In this document: positions 9,631 to 20,885 of the stretch, piece by piece
Layout of the letters: each line of letters opens with the position of its first letter
Numbering within the stretch: position 1 is the first letter of the stretch
Assembly: GCF_944801835.1 (NCBI RefSeq)
Contig: NZ_CALYLN010000003.1
Span: forward strand, 62,001 to 126,000
From: Bartonella sp. B1099
GTDB lineage: Bacteria > Pseudomonadota > Alphaproteobacteria > Rhizobiales > Rhizobiaceae
Reading direction: 5' to 3'
DNA: 64,000 nt
Notes under the pieces: model-generated
The model's input: the letters and a program-made list of their open reading frames with translations, nothing else
Databases searched by the model: none
What the model was told of the DNA's origin: nothing
Translations under genes and position numbers: made by a program

Positions 9631-12600
9631 TCAACTGAAATAACTTTGCAGAGAACGTACCTCAAGACGCTTTTTTTTGAGTGCTTTGATCGCTTCTACG
9701 ACAGCTTTGGCTCCCGCTATTGTTGTATAATAGGGGACATTTTGCATGAGTGCGGCATAGCGTAATGATTTGGAGTCTGAGATAGCACTGGCTGTGCTGG
9801 TTGTATTAAAAATCAATTGAATTTGGCGATTACGAATAGCATCTTCAATATGCGGGTGACCTTCTAGAACTTTGTTGATTTTTTTTGCCTCAACATGATG
9901 TTCAGCGAGAAATTTTTGTGTTCCACTTGTGGCAACAACAGAAAAGCCAAGCTCTGTTAAACGTTTTACAGGATTTAAGATGCGTTTTTTGTCTTCATCT
10001 CTTACAGAAACGAATAAAGTTCCTTCCTTAGGGAGTTTTACACCAGCTCCAAGTTGCGCTTTAGCAAAAGCAAGCGCAAACTCATAGTCAAGTCCCATAA
10101 CTTCACCGGTTGAGCGCATTTCTGGACCAAGAAGCGTATCAACACCTGAAAAACGGGCAAAAGGAAACACGGCTTCCTTGACGGCAATATGTTGTTTTTT
10201 CTGCGAAGAAGGTAATCCACCATAAGCTTGGAGAGCATTGTGCAGTGTTTCTCCTGCCATAATACGTGCAGCCATTTTAGCAATAGGGCGACCAATTGTT
10301 TTCGCAACAAATGGAACTGTCCGCGAAGCGCGGGGATTAACTTCTAAGACATAAATAGTGTCATCTTTAATGGCATATTGTACATTCATTAAGCCACGAA
10401 CATGAAGTGCTTGTGCTAATGCTTTTGTTTGGCGCTCTAATTCAGTGACGATGTTCTGTGAGAGCGTATGAACTGGTAAAGAACATGCTGAATCACCGGA
10501 GTGGATCCCAGCCTCTTCAATATGTTCCATAATTCCCACAATCAGTGTTTCTTTGCCATCACACAGACAATCAACATCTACTTCAATGGCTTCTGTTAGA
10601 TAAGTGTCAAAGAGAAGCGGATTTTTACCAAGCAATATATTGATTTGTCCTGTTTTATCGTTGGGATAACGAGCTTTGATATCTTCTGGAATTAATTCAG
10701 GAACACTTTCAAGTAAATAATTTTGCAAGCTTCGCTCGTCACGGATAATTTGCATAGCACGCCCTCCTAAAACATAAGAAGGACGCACAACCAATGGGAA
10801 TCCTAGTTCATGGGCAATGAGGCGTGCTTGTTCGATAGAGTGGGCAATTCCATTTTTAGGTTGTGTTAAGTTAAGTTTAAATAATAGTTTTTGAAAGCGA
10901 TCTCTATCTTCTGCTAAATCGATGGCGTCAGGTGAAGTCCCTAAGATGGGAATGTTGTGTTTTTCGAGAGCGCTTGCTAATTTTAAGGGGGTTTGTCCAC
11001 CAAATTGAACGATGACTCCAACGAGTTCACCTTTTTCCTGTTCTGCTTCTAAAATAGCGATAACATCTTCTGTTGTTAAAGATTCGAAGTAAAGACGATC
11101 AGAGGTATCATAGTCAGTTGAAACGGTTTCAGGATTGCAGTTAATCATAATCGCTTCAAAGCCTGCATCACGTAGGGCAAAAGCCGCGTGGCAGCAACAG
11201 TAATCAAATTCAATTCCTTGTCCAATGCGGTTGGGACCACCACCTAAAATCGCAATTTTTTTGCGTTCAGAAATCTGTGCCTCTGAGCGCTCTATACCGG
11301 CAAAGGGAACTTCGTATGTTGAATACATATAGGCTGTAGGAGAAGAAAATTCAGCAGCACAAGTATCAATCCGTTTGAAGACTTGTTTAACATTCAGTGA
11401 TTTACGTAAAGCGGCGATATCATCGGGTTCTTTTCCGGTAAGGGTAGCTAATCGCGCATCCGAAAATCCCATAGCTTTTAACATACGTAAGTTATCTTGA
11501 TCTTGAGGTAATCCATGGATGCGGATACGCTGCTCCATTTCAACGATGGAGGCTATTTGTTCTAAAAACCATGGGTCAATTTTGCTGATTTGGTGAATTT
11601 CATTTAAGGGTAAGCCCGCGCGCATAGCTTCAGCAACATAGCGTAGACGGTCAGGACTTGGTATGGCAATGGCTGAGCGTATAGAACTTTTTTCATCACC
11701 TTCAGCATGTTCTGGGATGATAATTTCATCAAAACCAGTAAGTCCTGTTTCAAGTCCACGGAGTGCTTTTTGTAATGATTCTTGAAAAGTACGTCCAATG
11801 GCCATGACCTCTCCTACAGATTTCATCGCAGTCGTAAGGACAGATGATGATCCAGGAAATTTTTCGAAAGCAAAACGAGGAATTTTGGTCACGATATAGT
11901 CAATAGAAGGCTCAAATGATGCTGGTATCGCACCACCTGTGATATCATTTTTCAATTCATCAAGTGTATAGCCAACGGCGAGTTTTGCAGCTATCTTGGC
12001 AATGGGAAAACCCGTTGCTTTTGAAGCAAGTGCTGAAGAGCGAGAAACGCGCGGATTCATTTCAATAACAATGAGACGCCCATTTTCAGGATTAACAGCA
12101 AACTGTACATTGGATCCTCCCGTTTCAACACCAATTTCACGCAAGACCGCAATCGAAGCATTGCGCATACGTTGATATTCCTTATCGGTTAAGGTGAGAG
12201 CAGGGGCTACAGTGATCGAATCACCGGTATGAATACCCATCGGATCAATGTTTTCAATAGAACAAACAATGATACAGTTGTCGTTCTTATCACGAACAAC
12301 TTCCATCTCATATTCTTTCCATCCTAAAACACTTTCTTCAATTAAAACTTCTGTTGTAGGAGAAGCTTCAAGCCCCCGTTCAATAATTTCATAAAATTCA
12401 GAGCGATTATACGCAATTCCACCCCCGGTTCCACCAAGGGTAAATGAAGGACGAATAATAGCTGGAAGCCCAACAACATCAAGCGCTTGAACTGCTTTTG
12501 CTGTTGCATGGGCGATATAATGCTGTTTGCGATCAACTTCGGTATGTCGCCAGTTGCGTTCAAGTTCTTCGAGGGCTTTTTCAAGGGCTGCACCAGAAAG

Positions 12601-13116
12601 TTTTTCTTTAAGTTCAGCACGCGTTTTTGCATGTTGCTGGCGATTTTCTTCTTTCAGTTCTGTGGCATTGGCTAACATAGACCGTGGTGTTTCCAAACCG
12701 ATTTTTGCCATCGCTTGGCGGAATAAAGCACGATCCTCCGCTTTATCAATCGCTTCGGCATTGGCTCCTATCATTTCAACATGATAGCGGTCTAAAATCC
12801 CCATACGCTTTAATGATAAAGCGGTATTGAGAGCTGTTTGTCCTCCCATGGTGGGCAAAAGGGCATCGGGACGTTCATGAGCAATAATTTTAGCAACAAT
12901 CTCAGGCGTAATGGGCTCTATATAAGTTGCATCAGCGAGATCTGGATCTGTCATAATCGTGGCAGGATTAGAATTGACCAAAATAATCCGGTATCCTTCT
13001 TCTTTTAATGCTTTACAGGCTTGTGTGCCTGAATAGTCAAATTCACATGCCTGACCAATAATAATAGGTCCTGCTCCGATGATAAGAATAGATTTTATAT
13101 CTGTGCGTTTGGGCAT
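9631..13116 (-). CDS. carB: Carbamoyl-phosphate synthase large subunit
   Basis: A 1161-residue enzyme that makes carbamoyl phosphate from bicarbonate, ATP and glutamine-derived ammonia for pyrimidine and arginine synthesis. The two homologous halves each open with a nucleotide-binding segment ([20 protein letters not shown] at residues 11-30 and [20 protein letters not shown] about 630) followed by ATP-grasp domains. An oligomerisation domain lies between and an MGS-like allosteric domain forms the C-terminus. Compared with the about 1073-residue E. coli enzyme it has an extra charged, helix-prone stretch at about residues 150-210. The ATG has an AGGA site 7 bases upstream. carA is not adjacent. 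Confidence 0.97.
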   Translation of the reverse strand: MPKRTDIKSILIIGAGPIIIGQACEFDYSGTQACKALKEEGYRIILVNSNPATIMTDPDLADATYIEPITPEIVAKIIAHERPDALLPTMGGQTALNTALSLKRMGILDRYHVEMIGANAEAIDKAEDRALFRQAMAKIGLETPRSMLANATELKEENRQQHAKTRAELKEKLSGAALEKALEELERNWRHTEVDRKQHYIAHATAKAVQALDVVGLPAIIRPSFTLGGTGGGIAYNRSEFYEIIERGLEASPTTEVLIEESVLGWKEYEMEVVRDKNDNCIIVCSIENIDPMGIHTGDSITVAPALTLTDKEYQRMRNASIAVLREIGVETGGSNVQFAVNPENGRLIVIEMNPRVSRSSALASKATGFPIAKIAAKLAVGYTLDELKNDITGGAIPASFEPSIDYIVTKIPRFAFEKFPGSSSVLTTAMKSVGEVMAIGRTFQESLQKALRGLETGLTGFDEIIIPEHAEGDEKSSIRSAIAIPSPDRLRYVAEAMRAGLPLNEIHQISKIDPWFLEQIASIVEMEQRIRIHGLPQDQDNLRMLKAMGFSDARLATLTGKEPDDIAALRKSLNVKQVFKRIDTCAAEFSSPTAYMYSTYEVPFAGIERSEAQISERKKIAILGGGPNRIGQGIEFDYCCCHAAFALRDAGFEAIMINCNPETVSTDYDTSDRLYFESLTTEDVIAILEAEQEKGELVGVIVQFGGQTPLKLASALEKHNIPILGTSPDAIDLAEDRDRFQKLLFKLNLTQPKNGIAHSIEQARLIAHELGFPLVVRPSYVLGGRAMQIIRDERSLQNYLLESVPELIPEDIKARYPNDKTGQINILLGKNPLLFDTYLTEAIEVDVDCLCDGKETLIVGIMEHIEEAGIHSGDSACSLPVHTLSQNIVTELERQTKALAQALHVRGLMNVQYAIKDDTIYVLEVNPRASRTVPFVAKTIGRPIAKMAARIMAGETLHNALQAYGGLPSSQKKQHIAVKEAVFPFARFSGVDTLLGPEMRSTGEVMGLDYEFALAFAKAQLGAGVKLPKEGTLFVSVRDEDKKRILNPVKRLTELGFSVVATSGTQKFLAEHHVEAKKINKVLEGHPHIEDAIRNRQIQLIFNTTSTASAISDSKSLRYAALMQNVPYYTTIAGAKAVVEAIKALKKKRLEVRSLQSYFS

Positions 13117-13821
13117 GGTTTTTTCCTATGACAAATATCCGTACACGATTGTGGCAAGAAAAATATTTAAGTTTTGAGGCTATAGTCATTTTATAAGTTA
13201 AGTGACAAAGAAAGTAAGCACTAAAATGCCTTTTCCATGCTTTTTTTCATAAAATTGAAAATAAATTCCTTTTTTGGGTTGAATTACCTGATCAGTATAT
13301 CAAAAGGATAACATTTGGTAAGAAAATAAGAGTGCTCAAAAAAACAAGAATATTCAAGCATTCGTGGGGAATAAAACATAAATCATTATGTTTTGATGAA
13401 GTTTCGTAAAATGAAAGGGGAAGTTTATCTTTTTGTTTTGTAAAACACTGCTGTTTAGAGGATGATATAGGGCATGAAAATGATATATGAAGTATTTTTT
13501 GTTAGAGTATGTGATAAAATTCAATCTAGGATTTCAGGAGAATTTATGAAGTGAACTATATTGAAGTGTTTAGGGCTGGAAACTGTGAGAGAAAAAGCTG
13601 TTTTATTTCAAGATTGACTCTGGTTGCAGTCTTGTTTTTTTTAGGGGAAGAAGAAAGCCAATTTCTGTCTGTTTTCAGACCATAAAATCGTGAGAGTGTA
13701 TTTTAGTACAATAACGAAGAAGATAATTTCAGGATAATCATGTTTGGTTTTAAAAGATGTAACTACTCTCCCTTTATTATAGGTTATGTTCAAAGTTTTT
13801 TAAAATAGAGAGAAAGTTAAA
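13117..13821. other. 0.7 kb gap between carB and ogt
   Basis: No gene. The carB promoter must lie near 13120-13250 on the minus strand and the ogt promoter near 13740-13820. Position 13643-13661 has an AGGGGAAGAAGAAAGCCAA string similar to strings near 7330 and 55200, and the segment 13460-13510 resembles 7150-7200, so part of this gap is likely the same decayed repeat. Confidence 0.45.
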
Positions 13822-14367
13822 ATGCTGAATATTTCCCAAAAGAAAATATTCTATCTGGAAGATGTATCCATAGGAAAACTTTTAGTGGCTAAATCTCAAA
13901 AGGGGATTTGTTATACTGCATTAGGAGATACCACAGAGCAATTATTACAGGAGTTTACGGTAAGCTTTGGTGGTGCACAACAAGTTGTGGGTGACAATGC
14001 ATTTAAGAGAGAGGTTGCCCATATTATAGCCATGATAGAAACGCCTAAGTTGGTAAAAAAATATAATTTACCCCTAGATATAAAGGGTACCGTTTTTCAA
14101 CGGCAAGTATGGGCACAATTATGCGATATACCGTGTGGTGAAACAATTTCATATGAGGAATTAGCATGTCGTTTGGGGATGCCAAAAGCTTTTCGTGCCG
14201 TTGCTAATGCATGTGCGCGTAATGAATTGGCTATCATTATTCCTTGTCATCGTGTTGTCCGTAAAAATGGTTTTATTTCAGGATATCGTTGGGGTATTAA
14301 ACGGAAACAGATTTTGTTACAACGGGAACAAACAGAGGAGATTAAAAACAAATTTAATCTTGTGTGA
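13822..14367 (+). CDS. ogt: Methylated-DNA--protein-cysteine methyltransferase
   Basis: A 181-residue suicide DNA-repair enzyme that moves the alkyl group from O6-alkylguanine onto its own cysteine. The active site IIPCHRVV is intact with acceptor Cys142, preceded by the RAVANACARN helix containing the arginine finger and followed by GYRWGIKRKQILL. It lacks the Ada regulatory N-terminal zinc domain, so it is an Ogt/AGT-type or a truncated Ada-type enzyme. The ribosome site is GAGAGAAAG. The 3' end overlaps the convergent histidine kinase gene by 14 bases. Confidence 0.93.
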   Translation: MLNISQKKIFYLEDVSIGKLLVAKSQKGICYTALGDTTEQLLQEFTVSFGGAQQVVGDNAFKREVAHIIAMIETPKLVKKYNLPLDIKGTVFQRQVWAQLCDIPCGETISYEELACRLGMPKAFRAVANACARNELAIIIPCHRVVRKNGFISGYRWGIKRKQILLQREQTEEIKNKFNLV

Positions 14368-16675
14368 TGGGCATTATAATCGTTACGGTTGTTCCTTTCA
14401 TTTCTTTTGAAGTAATTTCAAGTTTCCCTTTGTGTAGTTCTAATAACGAGCGTGAAATGGCTAATCCAAGACCTGAGCCCGTATGAGATTTAGTCAGCTG
14501 ATTTTCAACTTGTTCAAAAGGTTGCCCAAGTTTTTTGATGGCTGATTGCGGAATACCAACACCTGTATCGGTAATTTTAAAAATAAGGTTATTTTTTTTC
14601 TTGAAAGCGCAGACATCGATATTTCCACCAGAAGGCGTAAATTTAACCGCATTAGAGATGAGATTAAGGAAAATCTGTTTCATTGCACGCCCATCGACTT
14701 CAGCATGAAGTTCTGGTGTAATGTTTGTTGTAACAGCAATATTTTTTTCTTGAGCCTGTGGTGTAAGCGTTCGTACTGCTTCACTAATAATGGGCTCAAG
14801 ATCGGTATTTTTACAATCAAGCGTAAATCTTCCAGCTTCGATTTTTGACATATCAAGGATATCATTGATAAGAGTTAGAAGATGGGTTCCTGAATTGTAA
14901 ATATCATGCATATATTCCTTATAGCGCTGTGAACCAAGAGGGCCAAAAGTCGATTGTAACATGATATCTGAAAAGCCGAGAATAGCGTTCAGAGGTGTGC
15001 GCAATTCATGAGACATATTGGCTAAAAATTCTGATTTAGCTTTATTTGCACTTTCGGCACGCTCTTTTTCTGCTTTCAGACTTTTATTAAGTTTTTCCAC
15101 TTCTGTTGCGCGTTGTTGAGCACTCCCTCTAGTGCGTTTGAGTTCTTGAATAAAAGAAAAAAGACGCCTTTCACTGTCTTCAAATTTTTCCTGTTGTTGT
15201 TTAAGCTCAGAAATATCCGTACCAATACAAACCAATCCTCCGTCTTGGGTTCGCCGTTCATTAATTTTAAGCCAATAACCATCTGCTGTTTGGCGAATAC
15301 TGGTTAAGTTACCGTGACCGTCATCTTTGAGAGGGTATTCACTGAGTGCAGGGCGAGCCATGGCTTCGACGGTTGCACGTTGGATCCCTGATTGTAGAAT
15401 TTGTTGAGGAATAGCGGCATATTCGCAAAATTTGCTATTGGACATGACTAAACGTCCCTCAGCATCCCACAAGACAAAAGATTCTGAAATATTTTCAATC
15501 GCGTCACGGATACGAAGATCGGCTTGCGCTGTTTGTTCAGCCAATTGTTGTTGTTCACTAATGTCGAAGGAAATACCAACCAAATGGGGTTCTTCTTCTT
15601 CAGTAACTTCGGCGCGAAGCCGCATCCATACATAATGACCATCAGCATGACGCATGGGAACATTGATATCGATATGTTTTTTTTTGCCTCCCATTAATTC
15701 TTGAGCAAGGTCAAAAAAATTGGCATCATTAGGGTTGATAATGGCGCTAATTTGGGAAATGGAGAGCAATGCATCTTGAGGGACATAGCCAAGCATTTCA
15801 TACATTGCTCGTGACCAATAGACGCGTCCACTTGCCATATTCCAATCCCATAATCCACAACGCCCACGCATCATTGCCATATCAATACGGTTTTGAATTT
15901 TTTCTGAAACAAGATCTGTCTTACGTGCTCGTAAAAGTTGATTATAATAAGCATAAAGAAGAACAAGAATAATACCGCTTGTTCCAATGAAGAGGGTTAT
16001 ATTAAGCGAAAAAAATCTGCGCCATTCCATAGTGCTATCTTGCATCTTTTCGCTAATGAATACGCCATATTGCCCGTTTTTTGTTTGATGAAATGAAGCA
16101 AGAGCAGGGGTATCCTTGCCTATTGTAATTTTCATAATTCCAGCGTGTTGTCCAAGAGATTGTAAAGCAATGCTGTCAGAGATAAAATCTTGTAAAGGTT
16201 TTCCTAAGATGATTTCTGAACTAGATGAAGCCAAGATATTGCCTTTTTGATCAACAACGGCGATGAGAGTGCTGGGATTGATAAGATCTTGATTGCGAAA
16301 AGTGGTGAGGATATTTTGCAAATGATCATGAGAAAGGACAGAGACTTTTCCTTTCTGAGAAATAACCAATAAGTCATGATCAATTGTATTGGTAATATGA
16401 GAAGCTAAGAGCGTGAGGGTAGAACGCGTGCTTTTATCAATTGTATTGCGCCAATCATAGATTGATACAAAACGAATGACTGCAAGAACAATGAGAAATG
16501 CGACAATGACAAATGGAAGTGAGCGTCGTAACCAAGGTTCAATAAAGAGAAGCTTTTGATAAGCAGAGCCAGAAAGCAGATGAATAGGTTTTGTCTGCGC
16601 TTTAAGATTTTGAGCGCTCGATTTTGAATCAGCATATATTTCCGTTGGCGCATTATATGCGTCCAATTTAGTCAT
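14354..16675 (-). CDS. pleC: PAS-domain sensor histidine kinase, PleC/DivJ/PdhS type
   Basis: A 773-residue membrane-bound hybrid-free histidine kinase. Two hydrophobic segments near residues 50-70 and 222-245 enclose a periplasmic sensor of about 150 residues. Two PAS domains follow (about 265-380 and 390-500), then a coiled coil, a HisKA domain with phospho-acceptor His556 in SHELRTPLNAILGF, and a HATPase with DTGVGIP and GSGLGLAIS. The HisKA sequence FGPLGSQRYKEYMHDI is typical of the PleC/DivJ/PdhS group, which controls DivK and polar development in alphaproteobacteria. Calling it PleC rather than a paralogue is inference. It lies downstream of pepN on the same strand with 286 bases between. 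Confidence 0.82.
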   Translation of the reverse strand: MTKLDAYNAPTEIYADSKSSAQNLKAQTKPIHLLSGSAYQKLLFIEPWLRRSLPFVIVAFLIVLAVIRFVSIYDWRNTIDKSTRSTLTLLASHITNTIDHDLLVISQKGKVSVLSHDHLQNILTTFRNQDLINPSTLIAVVDQKGNILASSSSEIILGKPLQDFISDSIALQSLGQHAGIMKITIGKDTPALASFHQTKNGQYGVFISEKMQDSTMEWRRFFSLNITLFIGTSGIILVLLYAYYNQLLRARKTDLVSEKIQNRIDMAMMRGRCGLWDWNMASGRVYWSRAMYEMLGYVPQDALLSISQISAIINPNDANFFDLAQELMGGKKKHIDINVPMRHADGHYVWMRLRAEVTEEEEPHLVGISFDISEQQQLAEQTAQADLRIRDAIENISESFVLWDAEGRLVMSNSKFCEYAAIPQQILQSGIQRATVEAMARPALSEYPLKDDGHGNLTSIRQTADGYWLKINERRTQDGGLVCIGTDISELKQQQEKFEDSERRLFSFIQELKRTRGSAQQRATEVEKLNKSLKAEKERAESANKAKSEFLANMSHELRTPLNAILGFSDIMLQSTFGPLGSQRYKEYMHDIYNSGTHLLTLINDILDMSKIEAGRFTLDCKNTDLEPIISEAVRTLTPQAQEKNIAVTTNITPELHAEVDGRAMKQIFLNLISNAVKFTPSGGNIDVCAFKKKNNLIFKITDTGVGIPQSAIKKLGQPFEQVENQLTKSHTGSGLGLAISRSLLELHKGKLEITSKEMKGTTVTIIMPITQD

Positions 16676-16853
16676 CTCTTGTTCCTCTAATTCCGAAATA
16701 ATGTGATTTAAAAATTGCTTCGATCTTCATGAGTAACCCCATCAAAGCGCAGTGAATCAAAACAGGAGTCTTCTGTCCAGTCTTTTTTTAAAAAAAAGTA
16801 TTTTACTTTTATGAATGTGGAATATGAAAAGGAAAAAGGTATTTGAAACATGA

Positions 16854-16886
16854 CCGATAAACAGGCTTGGATTGCCTATTTATCGG
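16854..16886. other. Hairpin between pepN and the histidine kinase gene
   Basis: A 13-bp stem with one mismatch (CCGATAAACAGGC pairing with GCCTATTTATCGG) and a 7-base loop. Neither strand shows a T tract after it, so it is not a standard terminator. It lies 75 bases after the pepN stop and 179 bases before the kinase start, where it could stabilise the pepN transcript end. Confidence 0.4.
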
Positions 16887-16961
16887 TTTAATGGTGATCG
16901 AGGTGTTTTTAGAATTTATTTAAAAAAATAATATCATATTGATTTAAAATATTTTTTTATT

Positions 16962-19601
16962 TTAAGTGAGCAGACGGTTGATGATATCAGCGACATCGCT
17001 TGATAATTTTGGCGCAGCAGCAATTGTTTTTAATTCAGTTTCAAGTTTTTGTTGCCGAATGGGTTCTAATTGTTGCCACGAGCGCATCATGGTTAATAAT
17101 CGTGAAGCAAGCTGTGGATTTGTTTTGTCAATTTCTAAAATGATTTGGCAAAGAAAATGATAAGATGCTCCATCCATTCTGTTGAAGCCTGTGGGGTTAT
17201 GAGAGGCAAAGACACCGATCAAGGACCGTACACGATTAGGATTATCTTGTGAGAACAGCGGGTGTTGCATGAGCTTTTGAACATTCTCGAGTGTTGATGC
17301 GCCAGCAACCATTGCTTGAATAGAAAACCATTTATCCATGACCAAAGGGTCATGCCGATAGCGGTTTTCAAAATCATTTAAAGCATTTTGTGCCTGCTCA
17401 CTTTCATTAAAATGCTTCACGAGAACAGCGATACTTGCCATTCGATCAGTCATATTATCAGCTGTTGCATATTGTAGAGCAGCGCGATTTGGATTGGCTT
17501 CGGCGATGGAAAGATAATCCAGTATGATATTCTTGAATGCTCGCTTTCCAGCTTGTATAGTGTTTGGTAAATAGGGTTCTTGGGTTTGCATTTGCCCATA
17601 GAACTTTGTTAAGAGCTTTTGATGTGTTTTTGCAAGTGAAGCTAAAAACTGATTGCGGATATAATGAATACGATCTGGGTCAATATTTTTACCAATTGTA
17701 TGAGCAAGCTCAACTTCACTAGGTAAATTTAAACAGAAGGCACGAAATTCAGGCTCTAAGTTTTCATCTGTTATGATCGTTTCAATCAGCTTTAGCAAAG
17801 CAGAGGGGAGTGTTGCTTTTGTCTGTGTTTTATCTTGAATGCTTTCAATCAAAGCTTGTGTCATTAATTGATTAAGAGACTGCCAGCGATTGATATGATT
17901 GTCATCATGTTGCGCAAGAAAAATAAGTTCGCTTTCATTGAATGGGGTGTGTAGAATGATTGGCGCAGAAAAATCGCGCAGCAGTGATAAAACAGGTTTT
18001 TCACAAAGCCCTTTTAATGTAAAGGTTTGGCTTTCCTTGGACAACAGCATAACGTCTGATTGAATATCTGTCTCCGCTTCATAAGCGAGGCGTTCTCCAT
18101 TAGATCCCAGCAAGCCAAATCCAATAGGAAGAAGCATGGGCTTTTTTGTATTTTGTTGTGGGGTTGCGGGAATATGTTGCTTTGCATGAATTGTTAAAAC
18201 ACCATCACGATAATGACTATCGATTTCTACGTTGGGGGTTCCAGCTTGTTCATACCACAGCATAAATTGGGAGAAATCTCGGCCAGACACTTCAGCAAAA
18301 CAGGTGATAAAATCTTCAATGGTACAAGCTTGTCCATCATGCCGTTGAAAATAAAGATCAGTGCCTTTACGAAACAGAGAGGGACCTAAAATTGTTCGTA
18401 TCATGCGAACAACTTCAGCACCTTTTTCGTAAACCGTTGTGGTGTAAAAATTATTAATTTGGCTATATTGACGAGGACGGACCGGATGAGCAAGAGGTCC
18501 TGCATCTTCGACAAATTGCGTCGCTTTTAATGTTTTTACATCTTCAATTCGCTGTAGGCTGCGTACATTTTGATCTGATGAAAATTCTTGATCACGATAA
18601 ACAGTGAATCCTTCTTTTAAACAGAGTTGAAACCAATCGCGACAGGTAATACGATTACCGCTCCAATTATGGAAATACTCGTGAGCAATGACGCGTTCAA
18701 CATTTCTATAATCCTGATCGGTTGCTGTTTCAGGATCGACAAGAACATATTTATCATTAAAAATATTAAGACCTTTGTTTTCCATTGCTCCCATGTTAAA
18801 GTCTGAAACAGCAACAATATTGAAAACATCAAGATCATATTCGCGTCCGAAACATTGTTCATCCCAACGCATGGAACGTTTGAGCGCATCCATAGCATAA
18901 GCAGCGCGTTTGGTTTTTCCTTTTTCTACATAAATACCAAGTTCGACACGTCGTCCAGATGCAGTCGTAAAATGGTCCTCTAACTTATCAAGATCACCAC
19001 CTACCAAAGCAAAGAGATAAGATGGTTTAGGATAAGGATCTTCCCAAACGGCAAAATGGCGATTATTCTCTAAAGTTCCTGTTTCCATCAGATTACCGTT
19101 TGAAAGCAAGATAGGGATTGTTTGGGAATCGGCTTCAATTTTCACTCTATAGGTAGAAAGAACATCTGGGCGGTCGTAAAAATAAGTCATACGACGAAAA
19201 CCTTCCGATTCACATTGTGTGCAATAAACACCATTTGAAAGATAAAGCCCCATAAGCTGACGGTTGCTTTCAGGGTTTAGTTCCGTGACCAATTGTAAGG
19301 TAAAAGGAGCTGTTGGTGGCGTGGTAATTTCTAAACGTGAAGGCGTAACTTTATAAGCGTTTGGGAGCAATACCTCACCATTAATCGCAACAGAGATTAA
19401 AGTAAGGTCATTGCCTGAAAGTACAAGAGGTGTTAATTCTTTTGTATCATGACGGGGTTCAATAGACAATATGGCTGTAACAGAGGTTTTTGTTGGTGCC
19501 AATTGGAAAGAAAGTTGTGTTTTAGGGATAGCGTAAGGGGTTGGCTGATAGTCTTCCAAACGATAAAGAGCTGTTGTTGGCTGTTCCATAGTTTTTCCCA
19601 T
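16962..19601 (-). CDS. pepN: Aminopeptidase N (M1 family)
   Basis: An 879-residue zinc metallopeptidase that removes N-terminal residues from peptides in the cytoplasm. The substrate-binding MGAMENKG motif lies near residue 272 and the zinc site is HEYFHNW with His307, Glu308 and His311 plus Glu330, an HExxH-18-E arrangement. Upstream YCTQCESEGFRRMTYFYDRPD is typical of the bacterial PepN subgroup, and overall length matches E. coli PepN (870). No signal peptide. It follows the uracil-DNA glycosylase gene by 57 bases, so the pair may share a transcript. Confidence 0.96.
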   Translation of the reverse strand: MGKTMEQPTTALYRLEDYQPTPYAIPKTQLSFQLAPTKTSVTAILSIEPRHDTKELTPLVLSGNDLTLISVAINGEVLLPNAYKVTPSRLEITTPPTAPFTLQLVTELNPESNRQLMGLYLSNGVYCTQCESEGFRRMTYFYDRPDVLSTYRVKIEADSQTIPILLSNGNLMETGTLENNRHFAVWEDPYPKPSYLFALVGGDLDKLEDHFTTASGRRVELGIYVEKGKTKRAAYAMDALKRSMRWDEQCFGREYDLDVFNIVAVSDFNMGAMENKGLNIFNDKYVLVDPETATDQDYRNVERVIAHEYFHNWSGNRITCRDWFQLCLKEGFTVYRDQEFSSDQNVRSLQRIEDVKTLKATQFVEDAGPLAHPVRPRQYSQINNFYTTTVYEKGAEVVRMIRTILGPSLFRKGTDLYFQRHDGQACTIEDFITCFAEVSGRDFSQFMLWYEQAGTPNVEIDSHYRDGVLTIHAKQHIPATPQQNTKKPMLLPIGFGLLGSNGERLAYEAETDIQSDVMLLSKESQTFTLKGLCEKPVLSLLRDFSAPIILHTPFNESELIFLAQHDDNHINRWQSLNQLMTQALIESIQDKTQTKATLPSALLKLIETIITDENLEPEFRAFCLNLPSEVELAHTIGKNIDPDRIHYIRNQFLASLAKTHQKLLTKFYGQMQTQEPYLPNTIQAGKRAFKNIILDYLSIAEANPNRAALQYATADNMTDRMASIAVLVKHFNESEQAQNALNDFENRYRHDPLVMDKWFSIQAMVAGASTLENVQKLMQHPLFSQDNPNRVRSLIGVFASHNPTGFNRMDGASYHFLCQIILEIDKTNPQLASRLLTMMRSWQQLEPIRQQKLETELKTIAAAPKLSSDVADIINRLLT

Positions 19602-19658
19602 TCGTGTTTTAAGAGTTAAAGAAGGTTTTTAATTTTAGTGTCAAAGAAGATTAAAGAA

Positions 19659-20498
19659 TTACAAAAGGCTATTGAGACGATTTTTTACTTCTAAGAAGTC
19701 TATCCATGTAAGCTTCTTTTGACTAGGGGTTCTAAGAAGGTAAGCGGGGTGGAAAGTTGGCATAACAGGTATTTTTATATTATCCTCACTTTCATAAACA
19801 TGCCATTTTCCTCGTGTTCGGATGATCCCATTTTGAGATCCGGTAAGGAACTGTGCCGCAACGCCTCCCAGTGCTATAAGCACACGAGGACGTGCTAAAT
19901 AAATGTGTCGTTCAATAAAAGGGCGGCACAAGGCAATTTCTCTTGGTGTTGGTGTACGATTTCCTGGAGGACGCCAAGGAATAGTATTAGCAATGTACAC
20001 ATTGTTTCTTGTTAAGCCAATTGATGCGAGGATTTTATTCAGTAACATTCCTGCTTTTCCCACAAAAGGAATGCCTTGTATATCCTCTTCTCGTCCTGGG
20101 GCTTCGCCTATAAGCATCAGGGGGCTTCCTGCTGTTCCATCTGAAAAACAGGTGTTTTTTGCTGTCAATTTTAATGAACAGCCATTAAATGCAAGAAGAG
20201 CAGATTTTAATTCATCAAGTGTTTTTGCATTCTTGGCACTCTCTATAGCAGCAGGTTCGTTTTGTATAGCCCTCGAGTCATGGAGCGGATGATGATCTAA
20301 TTTTATAGTTGGAGATGTTTTGGGGGATGTTTGTTGATTATGAGAAATGTTCACAACAGGTGCTAATTTTCTCTCGGAAGAAGGAAGCTGCTTAAAGCGA
20401 TCAATAGGCAAGTCTGTCAGAACAGCATCCACACCACTTTCTTTATAAAAGTTCAAAAGTTCTTCATAAGAAATTGAGTACGGCGTTTGATTTAACAT
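19659..20498 (-). CDS. Uracil-DNA glycosylase, family 4
   Basis: A 279-residue protein whose C-terminal 180 residues form a UDG domain: GEAPGREEDIQGIPFVG (motif A, residues 131 onward), NTIPWRPPGNRTP near 165 and the MPTFHPAYLLR motif near 250. Family 4 enzymes excise uracil from DNA and usually bind a 4Fe-4S cluster; cysteines 107 and 117 and one near 196 are candidate ligands. The first 90 residues are low-complexity, as in related alphaproteobacterial proteins. It is the first gene of a minus-strand run ahead of pepN. A separate family-5 UDG lies at 40859. Confidence 0.9.
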   Translation of the reverse strand: MLNQTPYSISYEELLNFYKESGVDAVLTDLPIDRFKQLPSSERKLAPVVNISHNQQTSPKTSPTIKLDHHPLHDSRAIQNEPAAIESAKNAKTLDELKSALLAFNGCSLKLTAKNTCFSDGTAGSPLMLIGEAPGREEDIQGIPFVGKAGMLLNKILASIGLTRNNVYIANTIPWRPPGNRTPTPREIALCRPFIERHIYLARPRVLIALGGVAAQFLTGSQNGIIRTRGKWHVYESEDNIKIPVMPTFHPAYLLRTPSQKKLTWIDFLEVKNRLNSLL

Positions 20499-20885
20499 TT
20501 TATTTTTTTCTAATGATCTAGTATTTATAGATCAAACAAAATTATCCTTCAAGTTTTATAAATCTGTTTGTTCGTACCTAAAAACGCTGATAGCATTTTC
20601 TCTTTTCATAAAAAAGGTACATCATAAAATGTGGAAGTTCGCGATTATATACATTGTTAAATGTACAATTTACTTAGATACGCTATTTTAGCTTTTTAAA
20701 CAAACTAATTTAGTCATAGTAAAAGAATTTTAACTTTTATGCAAGTGATTAAATAATAAAATATTTATCATTATACTTTATATTTAATAATTAATGAAAA
20801 TTATATTTTATAGTAAATTTAAGTATAAAATATTATTTATATAAATAAAATACATAAATATTACTTTTATATAAGCTTATATTAT
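20499..20885. other. Extremely AT-rich gap
   Basis: The segment from about 20700 to 20885 is almost all A and T, with long A/T strings and repeated TATTTAT and AAATA words. No frame, repeat unit or terminator is clear. It separates the thiD stop from the UDG promoter region. Confidence 0.5.
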
